From Vandiemenella viatica (taxonomy: Eukaryota > Arthropoda > Insecta > Orthoptera > Morabidae), in NCBI GenBank assembly GCA_031002005.1, contig CM061919.1, forward strand, positions 12,719,687-12,783,686: 64,000 bases of DNA, written 5' to 3'. The notes below the pieces were generated by a model that had not been told where the DNA came from, ran no database searches, and worked only from the letters and a program-made list of their open reading frames with translations. This document shows, one piece after another, positions 1 through 11,000 of this stretch. Numbering within the stretch: the first letter of the stretch is position 1; every line of letters begins with the position of its first letter. Both the position numbers and the translations under genes were made by a program.

Positions 1-204
1 ACACAAAATTAATAGGCCTAAAATAAATTCACATAAATACTAGTGTGAATTTTTATTAATATATGTACATATTTTTAATATAATACAATAACTCGTGTTT
101 GTCTTCGCTTTCTGCATACTCGTAAATTCACAAGCACTTCTTCTTTTTTAAGAAAAAAATAAAACCCTTTTCAGACCGTCACCGCACCAACACTCGGCCT
201 AATT

Positions 205-617
205 AGGGAGCATCCATCAACCACTTAGCTCCATTTTGACCTCTTCTGAACCCATCCCCCCTCCCCCCCTCCCCCCCCCAACCTCCGTAGCCTGGCGTGG
301 CTTTTGTCTCTACTCTTCCCCACCCCACGTAGTACGTAGCTATTTGCCCTGTTCATTCCAGAAGACATTTTGTATGTACTGTTTTCTCTTGTCAGACTAT
401 CGTAAATTACATAAGGAGATAATTAAAAGACGGAAATAAATATTTACATGCTGTTGGGTGTTCTGTACCCCATTTTAACTGTGACAAATAATATGAAACA
501 AAAACTACATTGCATTGCTCGGAACCCCTCCGCCCCCTCTCTCCCACGTAGCCCAGTGTAGCTTTCCAGCCAAACTCTCCCTCATCTAGACCGTGTCACG
601 TAGTTTATGGACGCTCC
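205..617. mobile_element. G/C-run MITE, copy A
   Basis: The left end GGGAGCATCCATCAACCAC and right end (reverse complement GGAGCGTCCATAAACTACG) are imperfect inverted repeats. The interior has C-runs and the block AGCTCCATTTTG shared with copies at 6682, 21685 and 56403. There is no coding capacity. Confidence 0.75.
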
Positions 618-1250
618 ATGACGGCTCGCCCCCTCGCGTCCACACTTGTCCGTAGGTCGTCCGTGTGACGGACGGGTTCCTACGCAGTCTTCAGTCTCCT
701 TTAACTATTAAATTTGTTGTTTCACGGTATTAATGTAAAGAAAAATTACCTTAAAAATGATGTGGGAATCGCAGCTAGGGTTACCTCCCGTACTTTATTA
801 TAGAATAGTGTATTTTATTTTGCGTAGGCATACTTTATAATCTACGAAAGTAATAAGGTATGATAAATACTTTCTTTTGCCTGATTCCTGTTATCTCACT
901 GTTTGATCTCTTAAGCACAAAAATTGTATCCCAACGCAGTTTTAACAAATGATTACACACTGTACTGGACTGAAAAATTATCGTGTATCTCTGCATAGAA
1001 TAAAATGTCAAGCGTCATCACTTCATATTTGACGTGATTGTTTTGGTTGAGGTTTCTTTCGATTCACTTTTTTTTTTTTTTTTTTTTTGTTAATAAAGAA
1101 TGAGATTATTATATATTTTAATTTAAGTAGAGACCGCAGAAATTGTGTATAATAATATCCTAATAACATCATATGATCTCAAAGGTCCAATCACGGAGTT
1201 TCTTATCAGCCGCGCAGTACACTTCTATCGTTTAACCTAATTTGCAAAGG
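618..1250. other. Non-coding stretch, no recognised feature
   Basis: A+T-rich apart from short GACGG/CGTCC-type tracts beside copy A that resemble those flanking the MITE at 6682-7077. A 21-base T run lies at 1068-1088. Confidence 0.4.
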
Positions 1251-1251
1251 A

Positions 1252-1410
1252 GAACTACACTTTAACGTGAAATTCGAACCGCGGAGCGTCCTAGCATTAA
1301 CAAATCAAAGCGATGTGAGAGGTGAATGTCAATTCTGAAACCCGTAAAAATTACAGCCGATAAAGGGATTTGAACCAGGGACTATCAGTACCGCAATCGT
1401 ACACCGTAAC
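1252..1410 (-). repeat. tRNA-derived SINE-like copy, family 1
   Basis: Begins GAAATTCGAACCGCGGAG and contains GGGATTTGAACCAGGGAC, the reverse complement of a Pol III box B. Similar copies lie at 2577 and 12545. Confidence 0.5.
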
Positions 1411-1610
1411 CGTAATCTGAGTCAATGAAAATGTAATCCCAGAAAAATAATTCTTGTAAAAAGAGGCCAAGTCTCGTATTCGTGTAGTGACAAAAAGTTA
1501 GGAGATCGTTTTCTGTGACAAGTCTAAGCTTTAAAATGTGTATTCGCTGCACTTTGTGAAACAGAATAATCTCTCTCGGTATTATAGATTTAATTTAGAA
1601 TTAAAATAAG

Positions 1611-2059
1611 AAACTAAAAACACGCTTTCGTAATAATGTGAACTAAAAGGTTAAAAATAATCTTTAAATATAAAGATTTTGTTTAACAGTGATAGGACGT
1701 CCCATAATTCAGGATAATTTTTGTTTTGTTTTGAATAAGCTTAAAGAATAAAGTCACTGATTACAAAATTAACTTTAATGTAAAAAAGCATGGGGTGCTA
1801 TATCAGTTGTCTTGTATTTTTTGTCGTTGGCTGTTTGTAAAGGTAGAGAGTCATTGTCAAAAGTTGTGTAGAGCACCCCACGCTTTTTTTACATTAAAGT
1901 TAATTTTGTAATCAGTGACTTTATTCTTTAAGTTTACTCAAAAAGATTAATTTATCCTGAATTGTGGGACGTCCTATCACTGTTAGACAAAATCTTTATA
2001 TTTAAAGATTAATTTTAACCTTTTAGTTCACATTATTACGAAAGCGTATTTTTAGTTTT
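1611..2059. repeat. Foldback (inverted-repeat) element, ~185-bp arms
   Basis: The left arm (about 1611-1797) and right arm (about 1878-2059) are near-perfect reverse complements around an ~80-base loop. Each contains GACGTCC, AAAGTCACTGATTACAAAA and CATTAAAG or their complements. It is non-coding and MITE-like. Confidence 0.85.
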
Positions 2060-2539
2060 TTAAACTACAATTTTTATTTTTAGCTTTTTAGTTCAGATAG
2101 TTTCAAAAGTATGTTTCCTACTGTTGGCTTTTCTTCGACAATCTCTCTTTTTCTTTGTGTTGTAGCTTCATTTTTAATTATTATTTCCACGAGTTAAATA
2201 TATTAAATAGTCAGCTCAGCCAGAGGTCCTATAGCAGGGTAAATGTGGAAGACTACTCTTCTATAATAGTACAGAAGTAATGTTTCGAATACTTACTATT
2301 CAACATTACGTTATGCGACTGCAGACAGAGAAACCTTTCTGAATAGGAGACAGTGGAAGACGATCGTCTTCAGCAACCAAGGCTCGTAAATCACACCCGG
2401 GAAACTGGAGATGGTCCCTAGCGATGATGATGATGATGGCTATATTGGGCAGGAAATCTCCGAAGGGTCTGGCCGCCAAATGACGAAGGTTTCTCGAATC
2501 GCGCCTGTGCACTAATGCCGCGGCTGCATTTGCCTAACT

Positions 2540-2566
2540 CGGTAAGGTAAGGTAAGGTAAGGTAAG
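2540..2566. repeat. GGTAA microsatellite
   Basis: Five tandem GGTAA units. Confidence 0.95.
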
Positions 2567-2576
2567 TATAGGGTAC

Positions 2577-2740
2577 GTGTAGTTTAACTTGAAATCCGAA
2601 CCATGGGTTACCCTAATCTTTTCCATTTATAATATCTGCAAAAATTCGAACCAAAATCGGGATTCGATCAGGGAACGTCTGTTTGCCAGTCACGCGCCTT
2701 ACCCAAATGGGCCACAAAGGCGATGCGGAAAGTGGGTGGA
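2577..2740 (-). repeat. tRNA-derived SINE-like copy, family 1
   Basis: Starts GAAATCCGAACCATGGG and carries GGGATTCGATCAGGGAAC (box B complement) followed by a stretch resembling a tRNA 5' half. Same layout as 1252 and 12545. Confidence 0.5.
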
Positions 2741-2789
2741 AATGAGCCACATCTGTCATAAGACGGTTAAATCACTTTAGTGTTCTTAC

Positions 2790-3110
2790 TGTCAAAGTAA
2801 TGAGATTACCAAGATATAGATACGAAATTATTGTATTGTAATCAGTTATCAATACATGAGCAAAATTTCAAACAATTCGGACATCTGGAATTGGGTTAAA
2901 ATTAAATTGCAAAATTTCACGACATTCAACCATTTTTCTGTTTTTACTGTCAAAGTAATGAGAATAGCAGGATATAGCTATGAAATTATTACCGGTTCTT
3001 AATATGTGTGCCAAATTTCAAACTGCTCGGACATCTGGAAGTGGGTCAAAATGGTGTTGTAAAATTCCGTTACATTCATTAATACATACATACATACAAG
3101 TCAAGCTAAT
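2790..3110. repeat. ~155-bp direct duplication ending in CATA repeats
   Basis: Two diverged units each contain TGTCAAAGTAATGAGA and GGACATCTGGAA. The second ends in a short CATA run, which resembles an RTE-type retroelement tail. Confidence 0.6.
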
Positions 3111-3505
3111 ATACAGCGTGTAAAAAAAGTTATTATGGCTTGGCCATTGCGCATGCCATGTTTTAGTAAACCTATATAAATACCTTAAATGCATTGCTTT
3201 ATCAAACTTACAAATACAGAAGATATATTATTTCCTTCGCAATTTTTTTCGAATTTCACAAGTATATATTACGCCTTCCATTTCAGTAAAAATTATGACA
3301 TGCGTAATAGCCAAGTCGCCATTTAAAAAAAAAAAAATCTGTAACACCGAGAGAGACTATTCTGTTTCACAAAGTGAAGTGAATAAACACTATAAAGCTT
3401 AGACTTGGCCCAGAACATGATCTCATAACGTTTTGTCACTAAACGAGCACGAGACTTCGCCTGTGTTTATAAGAATTGTTTTTCTGGGATCTCATTTCTT
3501 TTTGT

Positions 3506-3848
3506 AAGTTGATCGTTTATTCTGAATCATCGCTCAAATGTTACGATTACATTCGGAAGTCGGTAAATAAGAACATTTCAGAATTGAAGATATCAATATA
3601 CGCTGCTAACTAACAATGCCCCACTCTGAAAACAATGGGTATGCGCGGTAGCCTAGCAATGTAGATTACCGCTGGTTTAACTGCCACATAAGTAAATAAT
3701 GGCTAATGAGTAACTTCCAAACTATGCATAGAAACAAAGTAAAATTTAATGTGTTAGTTAAACTTGTTGATCTCTATGCATTAAAGGTTTCTGCAGGCAT
3801 ATAGCTCCATCTTGAGCAAAGCAATTAACCCACAAATATGTGCCAGAA
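3506..3848. other. Non-coding stretch, no recognised feature
   Basis: No ORF, repeat match within the window, or RNA gene was seen. Confidence 0.4.
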
Positions 3849-4085
3849 TTTAATTTAATTGCAATAGAGCACGGGCTCCGGTGGCAATTTCCCTACACCC
3901 CCTTCTTCACCCTATTCTACACCCACCTAAATTTGCCATCTACAAATTTTATCTTTAAATTCTTTCAACGTTTTCGGTAAATTATTCATCATTTCTCTTG
4001 GTAACTCATTCCAATCCCTGACACCCTTACCTAAAAAAGAGAATCTTCCCACACCCTTGTGCCTGAAATCGAGTGTCAGCTTGTG
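3849..4085 (-). pseudogene. LINE reverse transcriptase C-terminal fragment
   Basis: The minus strand reads GKGVRDWNELPREMMNN, the conserved C-terminal motif of jockey/CR1-like non-LTR reverse transcriptases. The DNA matches 58900-59150, a second copy. It is truncated on the 5' side, where another LINE family abuts. Confidence 0.65.
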
Positions 4086-4760
4086 GTCATGGTCATCTTT
4101 TCCGTCGTGGATACCCCGGTAGGCAGCTTACTGCCAAAGGGGTCACACATTGTTGGTAAGGTATGTCGTATATAGTCTTCTTCATTTCCTATTGCTGACG
4201 GTCAGGGAGGAGTGTTGATAGTACTCAAGACTTTGCAACAGCGGATACCTTTGTACAAATAGACACCGTCCTCTCTTTTTCACCAGCTGTTGTAGGTTGA
4301 TGAGATGCCGGAGAACTGGTGAATTTTTGGAATAAGCACGTGTCAATAAAAATTTATTTGACAGTAGTTGGAAGCGAACATTAAAGGGCGTTTCTGCTGA
4401 TTCCAAAAGAAACGCATTCGTAAGTGTGGATGTCCTAGCTCCTAGGCAAATACGAATGCTCTGATACTGAATGCGATCCAGTTTATTTAGTAGACGTTTA
4501 TTGCCACTGAAATAGAATGTACTTCCATAATCCAGTTTTGATCTGAGTAGGGTGCGATAGAGTATCAACAATGTAGATGGATGAGCTCCCTATCAAACTC
4601 GAGTCAGCCTACGTAAAATATTAAGACCTTGTTCCAATTTTGGGAAAAGTTGATGTATGTGAGCTGACCAGGTGAGACGATAATCATATACCAGTCCAAT
4701 TGTTTTTCTTGGGATATCTTTATGATTTAAGAATAAAAGAAGGTCGAAATTTCACAGAGA
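4086..4760 (-). pseudogene. Jockey/I-like LINE fragment, RT thumb and connection region
   Basis: The open stretch 4571-4182 includes LYRTLLRSKLDYGS, the post-RT motif of jockey/I-type LINEs, then RIQYQSIRICLGA. Upstream, 4760-4575 reads in another frame through GLVYDYRLTWSAHI, the segment before it. The element lacks its 5' end and is frameshifted. It is a dead 5'-truncated copy. Confidence 0.75.
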
Positions 4761-5764
4761 AGATTTGTAAATATCATCGGCACCAGCACCAAAAAGTGAC
4801 GGCTGCTTAATTTTTAGCAACCTTTTAAGAAACACATAACGAAAATAATTGAATATTTTTTCATATCCTCTTTCTTTGTATCTTTTTTTTTTTATTTACC
4901 CTTCATTTATACAGCCTAATATCTTAGTGACTAAATTAGGCCCTACGTATTAATTTTTACATTTTTGATTTATGTAGTGTTTGTACAAAATATTTACATG
5001 CAAGGAATTTGGCATACAGTTCCGTTACATTTTGACTTACTGTCTAATTAATTCTATAATATTACATTTGGTCTTGCTTACAGTAATAACAGTTACAGCT
5101 GCTATTGCAAATTTTAATGTTATATTGAATCACAAATATCGCTTATTGTTGTTATAGTGCTAGTGGTTTTTATTGAAATATTCCAATTATTCTTAGAGTA
5201 TCCCATTATTCAGTTAGTTGTAGTTAATCCAGTTTGTACATATCTTTCTGTAATCTATCATTTAGTTATACCGGATTACTGGGTAATAAAAATTGCTTTT
5301 AAGTAACATTCACTTAATCATATGTTCTCAGCCACTACAGTCCTGAGCCAGTTCAAATTTGCAGCATCCTGGCTTACCATTAATATGGAAATTAACTCCC
5401 AAATATTGTTATGATTCATCGTGTATTTGTGCAAAAGTCAATGATCATTCCCTCTACATTACAAACAAGACTGTTTTGAACGTGGTAGAAGCGCTTTGTT
5501 TGCTGTAAGTGGTATGCTGACGTTTGCTCATTCTGCCACGCCATCGTTCTAACTCAGGCCTGTAGTAGGCTTGGTTCCGTTTTAACAATGGTAGGATTAC
5601 TTAATTTAATAGTTATACATTTGATTTTTTTCAATTATCACCTCTGGTATTATAATCTACTTTTCCCCTATAAGACCTTATCCGTTTCTATGTTACAATT
5701 TTTTTTTATGTACTACGTCTATTCTAATCTACCTTGAAACCTATACTACTCTGTCAACACTAAT
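4761..5764. other. Non-coding stretch, probably LINE 3' sequence
   Basis: A+T-rich, without long ORFs. It lies 3' of the LINE fragment at 5765-6420 on its strand, so part may be that element's 3' UTR. There is no other recognisable content. Confidence 0.35.
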
Positions 5765-6420
5765 CTACCCTCCACTATCATCACGGGATAGTCTGCCAGC
5801 CATGCCCCTCTGGATTTCCAGTGTGACAGGATCGACCGACACATCGGGACAAAACTTCCGGCTCCCGGAAGCTTCTGAAGAATACTGTTTACTCTTGTTC
5901 GTGAATAATTTTCTATGCCTGTATGTTTGGCCGTGCGACTTCCCTAGGTCGGTCCCCATGCCCGACAGCCGCTCGGTCCAGATATCTTTTTTTGTGCAGT
6001 TGAGATACTTTGTTCGCCAGATTATCGAGAATAATCCATGATTGCTCATCTAGAATTATGTCTCGCGTTGATCTACTCCGTATTATGTTGATATCCGGCG
6101 TCCTTACTTCTTCTGCTATCGAGCAGGACCACACTACATGTTCGGGGGTTCCTTCTGCCCCGCACTCACATAAGCTCGTTTCTTTCAGCCCTCTTTGACA
6201 CAGTAGGCTGTTATATGGGCCGTGCACCGTGCGATAATGTATAAGGCCTGGTGTGGGATGAAAGTATTCAAGTTGCAGCTGTTCTTGTATGTTCGCAAAC
6301 ACACTGTATAATCTTCTGCCTGTGGCACTATTGTCCCACCGCTCCTGCCATTTAGCGAGAAGTGCGGCGCTGACTTTGTATCTCCAAGATACACTTTCTT
6401 ACATTTATCAGCCAAAGCAT
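5765..6420 (-). pseudogene. LINE C-terminal fragment (post-RNase H zinc-knuckle region)
   Basis: Overlapping frames on the minus strand encode a segment with CECGAEGTPEHVVWSC, the Cys/His cluster found after the RNase H domain of I/R1-type LINEs. The reading frame shifts near 6300 and 6190, so the copy is inactive. It lacks endonuclease and RT sequences. Confidence 0.7.
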
Positions 6421-6681
6421 ATGTTTAATTTTCTTATTACGGTCGCTGTATTCATTTGACTTTAACTTGCCGTATACAAGCCACAAGGATAACTAGGATA
6501 CTAGGAATTTCGTAAATAAATCACTGTCCTAGATTCTAAAAGATCACCGCGTAAAATGTTTTCGTAAAAAAAAACAAAATAATAGTTATTTTAGCTCTGC
6601 ACTAGCTGAGAGATGATTCAAGACCGAATTCCCATCAGTCAAGACCGACAACAATGCTCCCGTCCTGGAAGTCGTCAGTCA

Positions 6682-7077
6682 AGGGACCGTGCACAAACTA
6701 CATGGCTTGGCCCAGGGGGGGGGGGGATGGGTTAGCTGGAAGGCTACGCTGGGCTACGTGGGGGGAGGGGGGAGTTCCGAGCCAGGCAACGTAGCTTTCC
6801 TTTCGTAACATTTTTCATAGTTAAAATGAGGAACTGAACTCACAACAGCATGTGAATATTTATTTCCATCAGTTAATTATCTCCGTATGTAATTTACAAT
6901 AGTCTGACAAGAGAAAACAGTACAAAATGTCTTCTGGAATCAAAAGGAAAAAAAGCGACGTGCTAGGTGGGGGGGGGGGGGGGGATAGAGGCAAAAGCCA
7001 CGTATGGATACATGGGGGGGGGGGGGGGGGGGGGTTCACAGGAGGCCAAAATGTAGCTACGTGGTTTATGCACGCTC
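6682..7077. mobile_element. G/C-run MITE, copy B
   Basis: Inverse orientation to copies A, C and D. It starts GGGACCGTGCACAAACTAC and ends with the complement of GGGGAGCGTGCATAAACCAC. It carries runs of 12-21 G at 6714, 6969 and 7014. The flanks share GGAAGTCGTC and CAATGCT-type tracts, so it is inserted in an older repeat. Confidence 0.75.
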
Positions 7078-7249
7078 CCCAAGACGGAAAACAATGCTTC
7101 CGCTAATACGTTTTCTGGAAGTCGTCCGTCTTCATTCTGTTCAGGTAAAACGTCAGTTTTGCAGTCCATACACTATGTTTTATCTGATACGTTTTGCCTG
7201 TTCAAGTAAAACGTCCGTCAAGACGTTACGTGTAGACCGGCCTTAAGAG

Positions 7250-7445
7250 ACACACCAGTCTGCACATTCGATCGAGAGATTTATGACTTCAATCATATCT
7301 TGTTCTCCTGTTCACAGTGCCAGTTGCATCGGATTCGCTTTTACGAACGCCTAAAAGAGCTCTCTGTCTGATTTCTGATGAGTGTCCCTTTTGCAATCTC
7401 AAAATTTTACAATTATCTGTTTCCTCCAAGACACTGACATGAAGA
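7250..7445 (+). pseudogene. Possible LINE RNase H/C-terminal remnant
   Basis: The + strand reads DREIYDFNHILFSCSQCQ, which resembles the Cys/His cluster after a LINE RNase H domain. It is short, stops soon after, and is isolated. A low-identity relic at best. Confidence 0.4.
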
Positions 7446-7634
7446 TTTGAAGCTTCAGTTTCACCTCAAGCCCACGACAAGTCACAGGGAAGGAAGAATA
7501 AGGGCTGATGCTGCAAAATGGTCCTGGACCGAAGGCCATTTATTAAAATAAAATAAAATCTGAGCGATCTCTGGCGGTCGTGGCCTTCTGGATGTTTTTC
7601 GCAGGAATTTTGCATGAAAGAAGTGATAAGTCAC

Positions 7635-7690
7635 TACACGCACACACACACACACTCCTACATCCTCCATGACACACACTCACACAGATA
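7635..7690. repeat. CA microsatellite
   Basis: Interrupted CA repeats (CACACACACACACAC and flanking CACA units) upstream of TXN2. Confidence 0.85.
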
Positions 7691-7852
7691 TGAAGGGCAG
7701 GGTCAGCTGAGAAGTCTTGTTATCTACGGCAGAGATAGCATCATAATAAATAAAGTGTCCGTGTAGCATTCGTTCGTCGTTATTCAGATTGGTGTTGCTG
7801 TTGGGTTCTTAGCGGCGCCTGTCTGACGTAAAACTTTACCTGTAATTACACC

Positions 7853-8046
7853 ATGCAACGATCTGTCTTAAGTGCTTCTTCCCTTTTTAAGACTGCATGT
7901 AATGGACCATTTAGATTGAAAAATCATGTTAGATGTTTTTCAGTTACTAATCTCAGACTTGAATCCTTCAAGATACAAGATACCAAAGATTTCAACGAGA
8001 GAGTAAAGAACAGTAAAATTCCTGTAATTGTAGATTTTTATGCAAC
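7853..8046 (+). CDS. TXN2: TXN2 coding exon 1 (presequence and first strand of the fold)
   Basis: The start ATG follows an A-rich context (acacc ATG) and opens the presequence. The exon runs to the second base of codon 65 and is followed by the donor GTAAGT at 8047. Reading on without splicing meets a stop at once, which supports the splice. The upstream stretch of about 110 bases (7740-7852) is the likely 5' UTR and core promoter. It has no clear TATA box. Confidence 0.93.
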
Positions 8047-11000
8047 GTAAGTATAAATCAACCCGTTGTTCACGACTTTGGTGTACCTTTTTTTGAAATG
8101 TTCAGCACGGGGTGTGAAACTGTGTAATTTAATAGAGACCAACATCATTGTTCAGTATATTCTTTTGCATGTTTAGGTTAGTTTCAAATACGTTTAACTG
8201 CCACGCTTGCATGTGGAAGGATGATTGTTTATGGAATGGCTTGCCTTGAACAATTAATGTAATACCATCTGTACCATGGGATATTTTCGAGCACACGATA
8301 CCACCAGAACAAAGATTCGTAATTAGTAATGGCTGTCAACGCCGTAGGGGAAAACTATACAAACCTGGCATTAGTCAAATGCTACTAAATTTCGGCATTA
8401 ATGAAGGATGAGTAAGCATTAAGAATTCTAATCTTTGTAGGCCCAAAATAGGAGGTGATTGTTGTAAGTTTGAAAGCTGTGTGAAAAACTTACTAAATAT
8501 CAATATGCTCGAATCAAATAAGAGAAAATCATTGATCAGGGATTACTGGAGATCGCGATTCCGCCAGAAGTTTACATCAAAATACTGCAATGGTCAAACG
8601 CAAGACTCCACTAGAAATTCTTTCCCAAGTACATTTAACGGTTTCATGCTGGTCCAGGCTGTATTACAACCTAATTTCTGCTTCAAAATAATGGTCCAGG
8701 CTGTATTATATCGTAATTAGTGCTTGAAAACAATACGTCTTGCGATTTACTACAACAGTTTTCCAACGATATTACTGAATGTTGTTGTAGCGGAATCGCG
8801 ATCTCCAGTAGACCCCATTGATCATACCAAAGACTGAATCTAAGGTGCTAAGGAGACATTGCATTAAGTTGGTGTGATTCATCAACCAATATTGTTCTTA
8901 TGGTAATTAGGATTTGTGGGAATATAGCTTTGGTTGCAGTTTCTTTTCATTTATGAAATTGACTGAATAGTTCTGAAGTTAAAGAACCAGCACTAAATTG
9001 TGTTTGACCTCATCCTCGGGCTGACGAGAAGAAATTGTGCTGTTGGTATTTAATTTGGAAAGAGTGCATATTGTAAGAATAATTTGACACCAAACTTGCC
9101 AATATCGTAATAGATATTGTTAGGCAACTGCAATATTGTTACATCTCAGATGTCAACATTGGTCCAAGATTTTTTTTACGGACAGTACTTGGTACATGTC
9201 ACATAAGAAAATGTTGGCATGAAATTCAAGGCACAATTAGTTTGGGTATAATTCTGCCATAAAGTTACAATTGCACTTACAGTTTGCTGACTGGTAGCAT
9301 CTACATTGTTATATCTTGGATGTTAAAAATTTAAATCTAACACACACTTCATCCGACAAATATGATTACCGACATACATTGGTAAAACTTATTTCACAGA
9401 ATACACCTAATTGTTGTATATGTGCTAACACAACTTTGATTTTTATTTTTGATTTCTGGGTCCAGGGGTGATATCACTCCTCAAATGACAGTGCACTTAA
9501 TATTGCACTAATGGTCCAGGGCCAACAGCACTTTTCATACAACGATTTAGATAATTTTGAACTGGTAATGGCAGGGATGTCGTCATTGCGCATTGTATTT
9601 AATTTCTATTCTGGGTGAAAAAGCCAGTTGTCTCTGATACAATATGTCTGCCATCCAACAAGGAATCCTATTAGTAGAAAATGTTTTGTGTGCTGTTTAC
9701 TCATCTCTAAATTCAAATTGTCACAGAATGCAGTTTTCTCTTCAAGAATCAAGCCTAAGAAACACTTGCAATAACTACAAGTAGGTAATACCAAATATTT
9801 GTTACCAAATAACTTGTACCAATCTACTCTTATTTTGAACAATTTTATATATATTTGATACATTTAAGGGCTTCTGTTGAAGGATTTTCTTATGTGATAC
9901 GTGTTAAGAAACGTGTGAAATTTTAGAGTAATGATACAATTTAGACCTGGTACCAAGGATGTCTTTGCCCCCTAAATTGTTAAACTGGCATTATTATATT
10001 TTTTAAGTATTACTAGGAAATGCTGCATTGTATGGGCAATAGTGAACTGAAAATAGATTGAACTGGCAGAGAGCACATTGCAATTACATCAAATGAAGTT
10101 AGAAGTTACTTGAAGGAACTTTTGTTGAAATTATTGGGCTGGGCTCTGAAATGTAAGTGAAAGATAGATAGAGAGATAGATATGTTCACTTTGATCCCAT
10201 ATGAGAATAATCTCGGGGATGTGGAACAGTACACACACTTAGTGAATATTCAAAAACAGCTTGGTCAATTTTCAGTAGGTAAAACTGATCAGGTCTATTG
10301 GAGAACATGATTCTACTACAACAACATTCACTAATGACGTAATACTGTTGTAGTCAGTTGCAAGCAGTAATTCCATTGTAATACAGCCTGAATTATTATT
10401 TTCAAGCAGAAATTATGTTATATTACACCTTGGACCAACATGACACTTAAATGTACTTTGGAATGTATTAATGGTGTCTTGTGTTTTACTGTAGTATTAT
10501 GACACCAATTCCTAGCGGAATCACGATCTCCAGTAATTCCAAATGATCTATAAACTCTGATGTAGAACAACCTTGCCGTGGAAGTTTTTGGTATTTTTAA
10601 TTTACTATTTTTCATGACTGACCTGCTACTGTATAAATGATAGAATTTCATTTCTCAATCAACAGTGGTATCAGATTGGAATGCAGGATTCAGACAAATT
10701 AAATGTAATTTGTATAAAAAGAATAATTTTCATTTTGAAGATTGCACGTGGCTGTTGTAGTTAAAAATTTAAATGTCGCTGGTTACATTCACTTATTGAA
10801 TGCGTTTTTCAAGGGATCGTTTTATAGTGAGTGTTTTTGAAAATTGTTTGGAGTTTTTTTTCCGCTGGATTGGGAATCTAATTGTTTGACTAAAATCAGA
10901 GAGTTTTATTCAATATGGTGCTGATTGTTTTCTGCTATGTTCTGCAGTTCTATCGGTTATCATTTGTTTGTGTTAAGTTATCTATAGGTTTGCAATATAA

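Larger units (their letters stand above)
1430..3505. mobile_element. Element with ~150-bp inverted terminal arms
   Basis: Bases 1430-1580 are matched in inverse at about 3335-3505, including the blocks TTTGTGAAACAGAAT and GTCTAAGCTTTA. A third, single arm lies at 28605-28690. The interior holds a foldback (1611-2059), a SINE, and a ~155-bp direct duplication at 2790-3080. No transposase is recognisable, and the target duplication is not clear. Confidence 0.6.

Noticed and set aside
7004..7246. ORF with a Gly run (and its Pro-run antisense)
   Set aside because: Produced by the G homopolymers of MITE copy B.
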